From Piscinibacter sp. (lineage in GTDB: Bacteria > Pseudomonadota > Gammaproteobacteria > Burkholderiales > Burkholderiaceae_C), in NCBI GenBank assembly GCA_019635485.1, contig JAHBZL010000013.1, positions 1 through 64,000 of the forward strand: 64,000 bases of DNA, given 5' to 3'. The notes beneath the pieces were generated by a model. The model did no database searches and was not told the origin of the DNA. It saw only the letters and a program-made list of their open reading frames with translations. This document shows, in pieces, positions 8,164 through 17,261 of this stretch. Each line of letters opens with the position of its first letter. The first letter of the stretch is position 1. A program made the position numbers and the translations under genes.

Positions 8164-9588
8164 CTACATCCACGGCAGCATCATCGTCAGCAGCAGCAGC
8201 TTCTCGAACTCCGGTTCGAAGCCGTCGATGATCTGCTGCGGGTGCGGGCACAGCTTCGCGTCCGTGATCAGCCCGAACTGCACGCCGCCGGCGTAGGTCA
8301 GGATGCTCACCCCCATCCCGATCTCGCCGGAGGCGGGCACCCAGAACATGTTCTGCTTCAGCGTGGACCCGCACAGCTTCAACGGCTGGGCGGGTCCCGG
8401 CACGTTGGTCATCACCGCGGTGGTCTTCTTCGCGAACAGGCCGAGCAGCGTGTCCTGCACCGGCTTGACGAGCAGGCCGGCCACCGCCAGCACCGCGAAC
8501 GCGAGCAGCGGCTGGTAGCTGCCCTTCAGCTCGCTCATGCGCCGCCGCACGGCGTAGACACGTTCCACCGGGTTCTCGATGCCGATCGGCAGCACCAGCG
8601 GCGCGAGGCCGAAGCGGTTGCCGAGCTTCCAGGCCTCCTCGATCGGGCGCAGGTTGACCGGCACCATGGCCCGGATCTCCTGGCCGGCCGGGTCCTCGCC
8701 GCGCTCGCGCAGGTAGTGGCCGATCGCGCCGGCCACGCAGGCCAGCAGCACGTCGTTGATCGAGCAGCCCAGGCCCTTGCCGATGGCCTTCACGCGGTCC
8801 AGCGGCATCGGCTCGCTCCAGGCCACCACCTTCTTGCCGATCGGGTGGCCCTTCAGGGAGGTCGGCGAGTCGTCGGGCATCAGCGCCAGCGCGGCCACGT
8901 CGCTGATCACCTGGTAGCCCACGCGTGCCATGTCCAGCGACCCGAGCAGCGGCTGCTGCGGGTTGGCCAGCATCTCCATCGACTTGGCCACGCCGCTGCC
9001 GTACATGCCGATCGCCTTGACGGTGATGTCGGTCAGCGGCTTCAGCACGGCCTCGGAGAGCCAGTCCTCCTCGTGCGCCTCGTCCGGCTTCGTGCGGCGG
9101 GCCCGCTGCGGCGGATCGCTGCCGCCGTCGGTGATGGACATCACCACCGAGATCAGCGCGATGCCGTCGCCGATGCAGTGGTGCACGCGGGCGATCATCG
9201 CGCTGCCGCCGTCGTAGTGCTCGACCAGGTGGAACTGCCAGAGCGGATGGTGCGGGTCCAGCGGCGCCGTGGCCAGCTCGCCGGCGCGCTCCTGCAGCGC
9301 GTCGCGCAGCGTGCGTCCCGGGCGCGGCTCGAGCGACTCGCGCACCACGTGGCGCTGCACGTCGAAATGCTCGTCCTCGACCCAGTTGGCGCCCATCGCG
9401 TCCTGCACGACGCGCTGCCGGAAGCGCCCGTACTTGAGCAGCTTGTCCTCGACGCGCCGGCACAGCGCCTCGTGCGTGATGCCTGGCTCGAGCATCCAGA
9501 CCCCGACGATCATCATCAGGTTGACGTCGTTGTCCATGCGCAGCCATGCGGTGTCGACGCGCGACATGCGCTCGGGGTGTGACGGCAT
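8164..9588 (-). CDS. wax ester synthase / diacylglycerol acyltransferase (WS/DGAT)
   Basis: 474-residue bifunctional acyltransferase. The family joins acyl-CoA to long-chain alcohols or diacylglycerol, making wax esters or triacylglycerol at the inner membrane. The active-site motif HHCIGDG is at about residues 135-141 (HHxxxDG) and the C-terminal GxPG-type motif appears as NVPGPAQPL. The N-terminus MSRVDTAWLRMD matches the family. ATG 9588 has GAGGAGAC seven bases upstream. It is divergent from an acyl-CoA-binding protein, which could deliver its substrate. With the PHA-system gene nearby, this points to carbon-storage metabolism. Substrate choice is not readable. Confidence 0.93.
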   Translation of the reverse strand: MPSHPERMSRVDTAWLRMDNDVNLMMIVGVWMLEPGITHEALCRRVEDKLLKYGRFRQRVVQDAMGANWVEDEHFDVQRHVVRESLEPRPGRTLRDALQERAGELATAPLDPHHPLWQFHLVEHYDGGSAMIARVHHCIGDGIALISVVMSITDGGSDPPQRARRTKPDEAHEEDWLSEAVLKPLTDITVKAIGMYGSGVAKSMEMLANPQQPLLGSLDMARVGYQVISDVAALALMPDDSPTSLKGHPIGKKVVAWSEPMPLDRVKAIGKGLGCSINDVLLACVAGAIGHYLRERGEDPAGQEIRAMVPVNLRPIEEAWKLGNRFGLAPLVLPIGIENPVERVYAVRRRMSELKGSYQPLLAFAVLAVAGLLVKPVQDTLLGLFAKKTTAVMTNVPGPAQPLKLCGSTLKQNMFWVPASGEIGMGVSILTYAGGVQFGLITDAKLCPHPQQIIDGFEPEFEKLLLLTMMLPWM

Positions 9589-9684
9589 CGGGGGTCTCCT
9601 CGCGGCGCGCTGTTCTTGGCGGGTCAAGATGCTGGGTAACATCGGCAGCGTCAATGCCCATTTTCACCCACAGGAGACCTTCCC

Positions 9685-9942
9685 ATGGCGGACCTCAAGA
9701 AGCTGTTCGAGCAGGCGGTGGCGGATTCGAAGCAGCTGCCGGAGAAGCCGGACAACGCGACGCTGCTGAAGATCTACTCGCTGTACAAGCAGGCCACGGA
9801 AGGCGACGTCGAAGGCAAGCGCCCGGGCTTCACCGACATGGTCGGGCGCGCCAAGTGGGACGCCTGGAACGAGGTCAAGGGCAAGAGCGGCGACGAGGCG
9901 ATGCAGGAATACATCGACCTGATCGAATCGCTGAAGGAGTAG
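9685..9942 (+). CDS. acyl-CoA-binding protein (ACBP)
   Basis: 85-residue four-helix ACBP, the full size for this family. Hallmark residues are visible: LLKIYSLYKQATEGD, then KRPGFTDMVGRAKWDAWNEV with the ligand-binding Lys/Tyr/Trp pattern, ending EYIDLIESL. It binds medium- and long-chain acyl-CoA esters in the cytoplasm. CAGGAGACCTTCCC precedes the ATG. It is divergent from the WS/DGAT gene with a 96-bp gap that must hold both promoters. ACBP is uncommon in bacteria but recurs in betaproteobacteria. The pairing suggests acyl-CoA supply for storage-lipid synthesis. Confidence 0.95.
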   Translation: MADLKKLFEQAVADSKQLPEKPDNATLLKIYSLYKQATEGDVEGKRPGFTDMVGRAKWDAWNEVKGKSGDEAMQEYIDLIESLKE

Positions 9943-9945
9943 CCG

Positions 9946-10293
9946 CTACTTCTTCTTCGAGGCCGCCTTCTTCGCCGCGGCCTTCTTCGCTGCCGGCCCG
10001 GCCGACTGGGCCAGCAGCGTGTCGAGTTCCTTCTCGATCTCCGCCTCGATGCTGCGGCTGAACGCGCCGAGCAGGAAGCCGAGTTTCGCGTCGAGGTCGA
10101 AGTGGTCGGCCGCGACGATCAGCCGCCCGTTCACGCCGCTGCGCGTGAACTCGACGGTGTCGCTGCTGTCGCCCTCGAGCACGCTGCACTCCATGTCGAA
10201 CTTCTTCTCCACCTCCTCGGCCCAGCGCCAGGCCACCTTGCGGGCCTGCGCGAGGCCCAGCGAGTGCTTGCGGTGGATGCGGATGTCGGGCAT
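9946..10293 (-). CDS. polyhydroxyalkanoic acid system family protein
   Basis: 115-residue small basic protein matching the PHA-granule-region family (start MPDIRIHRKHSLGLAQARKV; core VEFTRSGVNGRLIVAADHFD and GFLLGAFSRSIEAEIEKELD). The last 20 or so residues are a Lys/Ala tail (AAKKAAAKKAASKKK) reminiscent of phasin or histone-like tails. The family is found with PHA synthesis genes, but its biochemical role is unclear. The gene is convergent with ACBP, with 3 bp between the stop codons. GGAGGA lies upstream of the ATG. Confidence 0.88.
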   Translation of the reverse strand: MPDIRIHRKHSLGLAQARKVAWRWAEEVEKKFDMECSVLEGDSSDTVEFTRSGVNGRLIVAADHFDLDAKLGFLLGAFSRSIEAEIEKELDTLLAQSAGPAAKKAAAKKAASKKK

Positions 10294-10344
10294 GGGGGTC
10301 CTCCTCCCGGTGCGCCGCGGCGCCTGGCCGCGGCAGGGTTCATG

Positions 10345-11436
10345 TCAGTCTCCGCCGCCGGCGCGCAGTTCGGCCCGGCGCTGCGGCTTGGGCAGCGCCG
10401 CCAGGCGCTGCACCGCCGCGTAGAAGCGATCGAAGTCGCGCCCTTCGCGCTCGAACAGCCGCTCGAAATCCGGCACCAGGGCGTTGTAGGCAGCCAGCAC
10501 GCCGAACGACGCGTTGTTGGCGCGCGCGAACCATGGGTCGTAGCCGGCATATCCGTCCCAGCGCGTGCGCTTGAGCGCCGCGTAGTCGGCCCGCAGTTCG
10601 GCCAGCAGCGCCTCCTTGCCGGCGCGCTTGTCGGCGGCGCTGCCGGGACCGCGGTACAGCGCATCGAAACGGTCGCGGTAGCGCATGGTCAGCGCGCGGA
10701 AGTCCTGCCGGCGCGCATCGAAGCGGGCGTACTCGTCGCGGGCGGCCGGGCTCGCATGCTGCGCCAGCCAGCGCGCGCCGCCGATGCGTTCGACCGCCGT
10801 GGCGAAGGATTCGTTGAACTCGGTGTCGTCGGCCGCGTAGGCCACCTGGTGCGACAGCTCGTGGAAGATCAGCCGCGCCAGTTCGCCCTCGGGGTAATTG
10901 ATGAAGGTGTTCAGCAGCGGGTCCGCCAGCCAGTCGCCGGGCAGACGCCCGAGCGTCGAGTAGGCCGGCACGCCGTAGACGCTGACCTCGAGGGCCTCGT
11001 CGCGCAGCTCGGCGGCATACGCGTCGGCGTCGCCGCGGTCGAAGTAGCCGCGGTAGCCGACGCAGCCGACCACCGGGAAACACCAGGTCTTCAGCTGCAG
11101 GCTCAGCTCCGGCGCGGCGACCACGTTCCACACCGCCGCCGGGCGCTTCAGGTCCGCATAGCGGCGGTAGCTGGCGTTGTCCGGCAGCTTCAGCTCGCTG
11201 ACCGCGAAGTCGCGCATGCGCTGCGACAGCGCCAGGCGCTGCTTCAGCGAATCGCCGGAGCGCCCGTCCCCCAGCCAGTCGTCGACCGGGCGCGCCGCGC
11301 GCACCATGCCGAGGTGCCCGTTGACCGACTGGGCGTAGTAGCCGACCGTGCTGCAGCCGCTGGTCAGGCACACCCCGCCGAGCAGCAGCACGACGACGCC
11401 GGCGAAACCCAGGCTGGCCATCAGCAGCGCACGCAT
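10345..11436 (-). CDS. putative lipoprotein aminopeptidase (zinc metallopeptidase)
   Basis: 363-residue protein of the predicted-aminopeptidase family. The N-terminus is a lipoprotein signal with lipobox SGC (Cys near residue 28) followed by STVGYYAQSVNGHL, the usual opening of this family. The zinc site HELSHQ is at about residue 192, with FNESFAT downstream as the probable third-ligand helix. It would act in the periplasm, anchored to a membrane. Its ATG overlaps the stop of the preceding molybdopterin enzyme (ATGA), so the two are co-translated; no functional link is known to me. Peptidase activity is predicted, not shown. Confidence 0.85.
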   Translation of the reverse strand: MRALLMASLGFAGVVVLLLGGVCLTSGCSTVGYYAQSVNGHLGMVRAARPVDDWLGDGRSGDSLKQRLALSQRMRDFAVSELKLPDNASYRRYADLKRPAAVWNVVAAPELSLQLKTWCFPVVGCVGYRGYFDRGDADAYAAELRDEALEVSVYGVPAYSTLGRLPGDWLADPLLNTFINYPEGELARLIFHELSHQVAYAADDTEFNESFATAVERIGGARWLAQHASPAARDEYARFDARRQDFRALTMRYRDRFDALYRGPGSAADKRAGKEALLAELRADYAALKRTRWDGYAGYDPWFARANNASFGVLAAYNALVPDFERLFEREGRDFDRFYAAVQRLAALPKPQRRAELRAGGGD

Positions 11437-13499
11437 CACGACGGCAGCGCGGCGACCTCGACCAGGCAGTCGTAGAACGCCGGCGCACGGCCGATGTCGG
11501 TGAGCTTCTGGTGCGTCAGCTCGTTGACGTTGGTGCCGCGCAGCCCGAGCTTGCGCCACCAGATCCCGAGCCCGTTGACGACGCCCGGCCGCGCGCGGCT
11601 GCCGACGCTGGCCTTGCAGACGTATTCGCCGCGGTCGTTGAACACCCGCACGACCTGGCCGTCGGCGATGCCGCGCGCGGCGGCGTCGTCCGGGTGGATC
11701 TCGAGCAGGGGTTCGCCCTCGATGTCGCGCAGGCTGGTCACGTTGACGAACGTGGAGTTCAGGAAATTTCGCGCCGGCGGCGAGATCATCGCCAGCGGAT
11801 AGCGCCCGGCCAGCGCCGGCGCGCTGTCGGGCGACTCGTGGTTCGGCACATGGTCCGGCACGCCCAGCCCCGGCGCGTCGATCTGGCAGCGCCCGCTCGG
11901 GGTCGGGAAGCCGCCCTCGGCGAACGGCGCCTCCGGCAGCGGGAGCTTCACCCAACCCTGCGCCTCCAGCGCCGCGACATCGACCTCGGCACTCAACGCA
12001 CTGCGCGCCAGCGTCTCGTCGTCGTCGGCGAAGCAGGGATCGTCGAAGCCCAGACGCGCGGCCAGCTCGCGGAAGATCTGCGTGTTCGGCTTCGCGTCGC
12101 CGAGCGGCGCGATCGCCGGCCGATTCAGCATCGCCCAGGTGTGGCCGTAGCTGGTGTGCACGTCCAGGTGTTCGAGCTGCGTGGTGGCCGGCAGCACGAT
12201 GTCGGCATGGTCGGCCGTGTCGGTCATGAAGTGCTCGAGCACGACGGTGAACAGGTCCTCGCGCGCGAACCCGGCCACGACCTTGCGCGATTCCGGCGCC
12301 ACGGCGACCGGGTTGCTGTTGTAGACCACCAGCGCCTCGATCCTCGGACCGAAGTCGGGCGAGGTCTCGCGCAGCAGGTCGTCGCCGATCGTGCTCATGT
12401 TGATCGTGCGCGGCCGCCGCCCGCCGGCGGCAGGGCCGTAGACCTGCTCGAGCAGGTCCGGCCGCTGCAGCGCCGCATCGTTGCGGAAGCGCTTGAACCA
12501 GCCGGAGGCCGACAGCAGCAGGCCGCCGGCGCGGTGCCGCCAGGCGCCGACGAGGCAAGGCAGGATCGCGATCAGCCGGGTCGCGTTGCCGCCGCCGCGC
12601 ACCCGCTGCATGCCGTAGTTGAGCCGGATCGCGGCGGGTCGGGTCGTGCCGTAGTCGCGCGCCAGGGTGCGCACCTCGTCGGCACCGATGCCGCACACCG
12701 CGGCCGTGCGCTCGGGCGTCCAGGCCAGCGCCCGTTCGCGCAGCGCCGCCCAACCCTCGGTGTGGCGGGCGATGTAATCGTGGTCGAGCCAGTCGTTGAC
12801 GATCAGCTCGTGCATCAGGCCGAGCGCGAGCGCGCCATCGGTGCCGGGCCGCAGCGCGATGTGCCGGTGGCACTTGTCGGCCGTCTCGGTGCGGCGCGGG
12901 TCGATGCAGACCAGCTTCGCGCCGGCCCGCTTGGCCTGCTGCGCGAAGGTCCAGAAGTGCAGGTTGGACGCGATCGAGTTGCTGCCCCAGATCAGGATCA
13001 GCTTGCTCTCGGCGTAGTGCTCCAGGTGCATGCCCACCTTGCCGCCGTAGGTGGCTGCCAGCGCGTCGCCGCCGGCGCTGGCGCAGATGGTGCGGTCCAG
13101 CAGCGAGGCGCCGAGCCGGTGGAAGAACCGGGCCGCCATGCTCTCGCCCTGCAGCATCCCCATCGTGCCGGCATAGCTGTAGGGAACGACCGCCTCAGGC
13201 GCGCGCGCGGCGATCGCGCGCAGCCGCGCGGCCACCTCGTCGAGCGCGGCCTCCCAGCCGATCGGCTCGAAGCGCCCGCTGCCCTTCGGCCCGGTGCGAC
13301 GCAGCGGCCGCAGCACCCGCTCGGGGTGGTAGGTGCGCTCCGGATAGCGTGAGACCTTGGTGCACAGCGCACCGTGGGTCGGCGGGTGATCGGGGTCGCC
13401 CTGCACCTTCACCGCGCGGCCGTCCTGCACGGTGATGCGCAGCGCGCAGGTATCGGGGCAGTCGTGCGGACAGGCCCCCCGGACCGTCAAGGTTTTCAT
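11436..13499 (-). CDS. molybdopterin-dependent oxidoreductase (DMSO reductase family)
   Basis: 687-residue cytoplasmic-type oxidoreductase. Cys10, Cys14, Cys18 and Cys47 (ACPHDCPDTC then GALCTK) form the N-terminal [4Fe-4S] site. The bis-MGD domains follow, with LILIWGSNSIASNLHFW and CIDPRRTETADK as nucleotide-type motifs and the C-terminal YVCKASVGSRARPGVVNGLG. There is no Tat signal. It resembles the anaerobic dehydrogenase / assimilatory nitrate reductase-like group whose substrates are mostly unknown. It is the first gene of a two-gene unit with the lipoprotein peptidase and is divergent from a binding-protein gene across 186 bp. Confidence 0.9.
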   Translation of the reverse strand: MKTLTVRGACPHDCPDTCALRITVQDGRAVKVQGDPDHPPTHGALCTKVSRYPERTYHPERVLRPLRRTGPKGSGRFEPIGWEAALDEVAARLRAIAARAPEAVVPYSYAGTMGMLQGESMAARFFHRLGASLLDRTICASAGGDALAATYGGKVGMHLEHYAESKLILIWGSNSIASNLHFWTFAQQAKRAGAKLVCIDPRRTETADKCHRHIALRPGTDGALALGLMHELIVNDWLDHDYIARHTEGWAALRERALAWTPERTAAVCGIGADEVRTLARDYGTTRPAAIRLNYGMQRVRGGGNATRLIAILPCLVGAWRHRAGGLLLSASGWFKRFRNDAALQRPDLLEQVYGPAAGGRRPRTINMSTIGDDLLRETSPDFGPRIEALVVYNSNPVAVAPESRKVVAGFAREDLFTVVLEHFMTDTADHADIVLPATTQLEHLDVHTSYGHTWAMLNRPAIAPLGDAKPNTQIFRELAARLGFDDPCFADDDETLARSALSAEVDVAALEAQGWVKLPLPEAPFAEGGFPTPSGRCQIDAPGLGVPDHVPNHESPDSAPALAGRYPLAMISPPARNFLNSTFVNVTSLRDIEGEPLLEIHPDDAAARGIADGQVVRVFNDRGEYVCKASVGSRARPGVVNGLGIWWRKLGLRGTNVNELTHQKLTDIGRAPAFYDCLVEVAALPS

Positions 13500-13685
13500 G
13501 CGCGAACTATTGCACAGCGCCGCTGCGGACGCAGCCGCGACCGGGACGATGTCACGCCACGGCCGCTGTTACCCGGCGTATCCTCCGCGCCAGCGTCAGT
13601 TCAAACCATCACGGGCCGTGCGCTGACCCTGCGCGCACCGGAGCGCAGGCGGCTGGACACCCCGGACGTCATCGTTGGAGTTCAC

Positions 13686-14813
13686 ATGAACCGTCGTCAC
13701 GCGATCAAGCGAGTGGCTGCCGCGGCCGCCACCGTGGCCCTGCCGGCCTGGGCGCAAACCACCGGCCGCATCATCCTGGGCCAGTCGGCCGCCTTCACCG
13801 GGCCCGCCGCGCAGCTCGGCATCCAGATGAACAAGGGCGCGAAGATCTTCTTCGACCAGCTCAACGCCAGCGGCGGCGTGAACGGCCACACGATCGAGAT
13901 GCGCACGCTCGACGACGGCTACGAGCCCGACCGCTGCAAGGCCAACACCGAGAAGCTGATCAAGGACGAGGTGTTCGCGCTGCTCGGCTACGTCGGCACC
14001 CCGACCTGCGTGGCCGCACTGCCGCTGGTCAACGACGCGAAGATCCCGTTCTTCGGCCCCTTCACCGGCGCCGAGGTGCTGCGCGACCCGTTCAGCAAGT
14101 GGGTGTTCCACCTGCGCGCCAGCTACTACGACGAGACCGGCCTGATCGTCAAGCAGCTCACGTCGCTCGGGCTGAAGAAGATCGCCGTCTTCTACCAGGA
14201 CGACTCCTACGGCAAGGCCGGCCTGGAAGGCGTCAAGCGCGCGCTGAAGCCGCTCGGCCTGGAGCCGGTCGCGCTCGGCACCGTGCAGCGCAACACCGTG
14301 GACGTCGCCAAGGCGGTGTCCGAGATCGTGCCGAAGCTGCCCGACGCCGTGGTGCAGATCAGCGCCTACAAGTCCTGCGCCGCCTTCATCCGCGAGGCGC
14401 GCAAGGCCGGCTACGGCGGCACCTTCTTCAACGTGTCCTTCGTCGGCACGCAGGCATTGGCCGACGAACTCGGCCGCGAAGGCCGCGGCATCATGGTCAG
14501 CCAGGTGATGCCGTTCCCGTTCTCGACCACGACGCAGATCTCGCGCGAGTACCTGGACGCCGTCGGCCGGGCCGGGGCGGACACGGTGCCGAACTACTCC
14601 AGCATGGAGGGCTACCTGTCCGCGAAGGTGTTCGCCGAAGGCCTGCGCCGCGCCGGCCGCAACGCGTCGCGCGACTCGCTGGTGACGGCGCTGGAGTCGA
14701 TCTCGAACGCCAACTTCGGCGGCTTCCGGGTCGACTTCAATACGCGCGACCACGTCGCCTCGCACTTCGTCGACCTGTCGATGCTCACCGAGGACGGCAA
14801 GGTCCGCCGCTGA
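13686..14813 (+). CDS. ABC-type branched-chain amino acid/amide binding protein, copy 1
   Basis: 375-residue periplasmic binding protein of the Leu/Ile/Val (Peripla_BP_6) class. The N-terminus MNRRHAIKR followed by an Ala-rich segment ending PAWAQ is a Tat-like or Sec export signal. Family segments include LGQSAAFTGPAAQLG, GGVNGHTIEMRTLDDGYEP and VFYQDDSYGKAGLEGVKRAL. GGAG precedes the ATG. It is followed 19 bp later by a close paralogue. No permease or ATPase gene is adjacent, so it must share a transporter encoded elsewhere or serve in sensing. The ligand is not identifiable. Confidence 0.92.
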   Translation: MNRRHAIKRVAAAAATVALPAWAQTTGRIILGQSAAFTGPAAQLGIQMNKGAKIFFDQLNASGGVNGHTIEMRTLDDGYEPDRCKANTEKLIKDEVFALLGYVGTPTCVAALPLVNDAKIPFFGPFTGAEVLRDPFSKWVFHLRASYYDETGLIVKQLTSLGLKKIAVFYQDDSYGKAGLEGVKRALKPLGLEPVALGTVQRNTVDVAKAVSEIVPKLPDAVVQISAYKSCAAFIREARKAGYGGTFFNVSFVGTQALADELGREGRGIMVSQVMPFPFSTTTQISREYLDAVGRAGADTVPNYSSMEGYLSAKVFAEGLRRAGRNASRDSLVTALESISNANFGGFRVDFNTRDHVASHFVDLSMLTEDGKVRR

Positions 14814-14832
14814 GCGTTCCCGGAGGAGTCCA

Positions 14833-15969
14833 ATGCGCCGCCGCCAGTTCATCGTCCACGCCGCCGCCGGCGGAGCCGCCGCGGTGCTGGCGGGGCCGCT
14901 GCGGGCGCAGGCGCCGGCGCGCCTGCTGCTCGGCCAGTCGGCCGCGCTGTCCGGTCCGGCCGCGGCACTCGGCCAGCAGTTCCGCGCCGGCGCGCAGCTG
15001 GTGTTCGAACGGCTCAACGCACGCGGCGGCGTCAACGGCCGCACCATCGAACTGCAGAGCCTGGACGATGGCTACGAGCCCGACCGCTGCGCGGCGAACA
15101 CCCGCAAGCTGATCGAGGGCGGCGCCTTCGCGCTGTTCGGCTACATCGGCACGCCCACCAGCCTGGCCGCGCTGCCGCTGGCCACGCAGGCCAAGCTGCC
15201 CTTCGTCGCACCGTTCACCGGCGCCGAGGGCTTGCGCGCGCCGTTCAACCGCTACGCCTTCCACGTGCGCGCCTCGTACTTCGACGAGACGGCGAAGATC
15301 GTCGAGCAGTGCACCTCGGTGGGCATCAAGCGCATCGCGGTGTTCCACCAGAACGACAGCTACGGCAAGGCCGGGCTGGAAGGCGTGACCCGCGCGCTCA
15401 AGCCGCTCGGGCTCGACCCCGCCGCGCTCGGCACCGTGGAGCGCAACACCGTCGACGTCGACGCCGCGGTGAAGTCCATCATCGCCGGCCGCCCCGACGC
15501 GATCGTGCAGATCAGCGCCTACAAGTCCTGCGCTGCCTTCATTCGCGCGGCGCGCAAGGCCGGATTCGGCGGCACCTTCTACAACGTGTCCTTCGTCGGC
15601 ACCAAGGCGCTGGCCGACGAGCTGGGGGCGGACGCGCGCGGCGTCGTCGTCTCGCAGGTGATGCCCTACCCGTACGCGCCGCATTCGGCGCTGGCCAGCG
15701 AGTACCTCGCCGCCAGCAAGGCCGCCCAGGGCGACGCGTTCGCGCCGAACTACGGCAGCATGGAAGGATATGTCGCGGCGCGCACACTGGCCGAGGCGCT
15801 GCGGCGCCCGGGCGGGACCGCCAGCGCCGACGGCCTGATCGGCGCGCTCGAGTCGCTGCACGACCTCAACCTCGGCGGCTTCTTCGTCGATTTCGGGCCG
15901 CAGAAGCACACCGGCTCGAAGTTCGTCGACCTGACGATCCTCACCGAGGACGGCCACGTCCGGCGCTGA
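14833..15969 (+). CDS. ABC-type branched-chain amino acid/amide binding protein, copy 2
   Basis: 378-residue tandem paralogue of the gene just upstream. Long blocks are nearly the same in both: LDDGYEPDRC, FTGAE, NDSYGKAGLEGV, VQISAYKSCAAFIR, GGTFFNVSFVGT versus GGTFYNVSFVGT, and VDFNTRDH versus VDFGPQKH. The export signal has a clear RRRQFI twin-arginine motif. CGGAGGAGTCC precedes the ATG. The pair probably arose by local duplication and may bind related ligands. A GC-rich stem-loop follows the stop. No transporter subunits are adjacent. Confidence 0.92.
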   Translation: MRRRQFIVHAAAGGAAAVLAGPLRAQAPARLLLGQSAALSGPAAALGQQFRAGAQLVFERLNARGGVNGRTIELQSLDDGYEPDRCAANTRKLIEGGAFALFGYIGTPTSLAALPLATQAKLPFVAPFTGAEGLRAPFNRYAFHVRASYFDETAKIVEQCTSVGIKRIAVFHQNDSYGKAGLEGVTRALKPLGLDPAALGTVERNTVDVDAAVKSIIAGRPDAIVQISAYKSCAAFIRAARKAGFGGTFYNVSFVGTKALADELGADARGVVVSQVMPYPYAPHSALASEYLAASKAAQGDAFAPNYGSMEGYVAARTLAEALRRPGGTASADGLIGALESLHDLNLGGFFVDFGPQKHTGSKFVDLTILTEDGHVRR

Positions 15970-15970
15970 C

Positions 15971-15994
15971 CCCGCGGGCCGGGTGGCCCCGCGG
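15971..15994 (+). terminator. GC-rich stem-loop after the tandem binding proteins
   Basis: CCGCGGGCC pairs with GGCCCCGCGG across a GGGT loop, with one bulged base, immediately after the stop. No U run follows, so this is a weak or attenuating terminator candidate between the binding proteins and the amidohydrolase. Confidence 0.4.
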
Positions 15995-16064
15995 CCGACC
16001 GGGGCGGCGACGGCCCGATAAGATCGGGTTCCGGGCCCGCCGGGCCTGCGCTTGCGGAGCCGAC

Positions 16065-17261
16065 ATGCAGCTCATCGACTCGATCCTGGCCGACGCAGCC
16101 GCCATCACCGCGCTGCGCCGCGACATCCACGCGCATCCCGAACTCTGCTTCGAGGAACTGCGCACCTCCGACCTGATCGCGCAGCAGCTGACGGCCTGGG
16201 GCATCCCGGTCGAGCGCGGCCTGGGCAAGACCGGTGTCGTGGCGATCCTCAAGAACGGCACCAGCGACCGGGCGGTCGGCCTGCGCGCCGACATCGACGC
16301 GCTGCCGATGACCGAGCACAACCGGTTCGCGCACGCCAGCCGGCATGCCGGCAAGATGCACGCCTGCGGGCACGACGGCCACACCGCGATGCTGCTGGCG
16401 GCGGCCAAGTACCTCGCGAAGCACCGCAACTACGACGGCACGGTCTACCTCGTGTTCCAGCCGGCGGAAGAAGGCGGTGGCGGCGCGCGCGAGATGATCC
16501 GCGACGGCCTGTTCGAGAAGTTCCCGATGGAGGCGATGTTCGGCGCCCACAACTGGCCCGGCATGGCGGCCGGCCAGTTCGCGCTGAAGAACGGGCCCTG
16601 CTTCGCCTCCAGCAACGAGTTCCGCATCGTCGTGCGCGGCAAGGGCGCGCACGGCGCGATGCCGCACAACGGCATCGATCCGGTGCCGGTGGCGTGCCAG
16701 ATGGTGCAGGCCTTCCAGACCATCATCACGCGCAACAAGCGGCCGATCGACGCCGGCGTGATCTCGGTGACGATGATCCACACCGGCGAGGCGACCAACG
16801 TGGTGCCGGAGAGCTGCGAGATCCAGGGCACGGTGCGCACCTTCACGCTGGAGGTGCTGGACCTGATCGAGCGCCGCATGCGCGAGGTGGCCGAGCACAC
16901 CTGCGCCGCCTTCGGCGCCGGCTGCGAGTTCGAGTTCCACCGCAACTACCCGCCCACCATCAACCACCCGGACGAGACGGCCTTCGTGCGCGGCGTGCTG
17001 TCCGGGCTGGTCGGCGCCGACAATGTGCACGAGTTCGAGCCGACCATGGGCGCCGAGGACTTCAGCTACTTCCTGCTCGAGAAGCCCGGCTGCTACTTCC
17101 TGATCGGCAACGGCGACGGCCAGCACCGCGAAGGCGGCCATGGCATGGGGCCGTGCATGCTGCACAACCCGAGCTACGACTTCAACGACGAGCTGATTCC
17201 GCTCGGCGCCACGATGTGGGTGCGCCTCGCGGAGGCCTGGCTCGCGCAGCCGCGCCGCTGA
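16065..17261 (+). CDS. M20-family amidohydrolase (hippurate hydrolase / N-acyl-amino-acid deacylase type)
   Basis: 398-residue cytoplasmic di-metal hydrolase. Signature segments are IHAHPELCFEE, GLRADIDALPMTE, KMHACGHDGHTAMLLAAA, VFQPAEEGGGGA and GAEDFSYFL, giving the Cys/His/Glu metal set of the M20D group. These enzymes remove acyl groups from amino acids or hydrolyse related amides. The ATG is preceded by GCGGAGCCGAC. The gene runs into the next by a TGATG overlap. With two amino-acid-type binding proteins upstream and a peptidase downstream, the cluster looks like uptake and hydrolysis of an acylated amino acid or small peptide. This is inferred from context. Confidence 0.92.
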   Translation: MQLIDSILADAAAITALRRDIHAHPELCFEELRTSDLIAQQLTAWGIPVERGLGKTGVVAILKNGTSDRAVGLRADIDALPMTEHNRFAHASRHAGKMHACGHDGHTAMLLAAAKYLAKHRNYDGTVYLVFQPAEEGGGGAREMIRDGLFEKFPMEAMFGAHNWPGMAAGQFALKNGPCFASSNEFRIVVRGKGAHGAMPHNGIDPVPVACQMVQAFQTIITRNKRPIDAGVISVTMIHTGEATNVVPESCEIQGTVRTFTLEVLDLIERRMREVAEHTCAAFGAGCEFEFHRNYPPTINHPDETAFVRGVLSGLVGADNVHEFEPTMGAEDFSYFLLEKPGCYFLIGNGDGQHREGGHGMGPCMLHNPSYDFNDELIPLGATMWVRLAEAWLAQPRR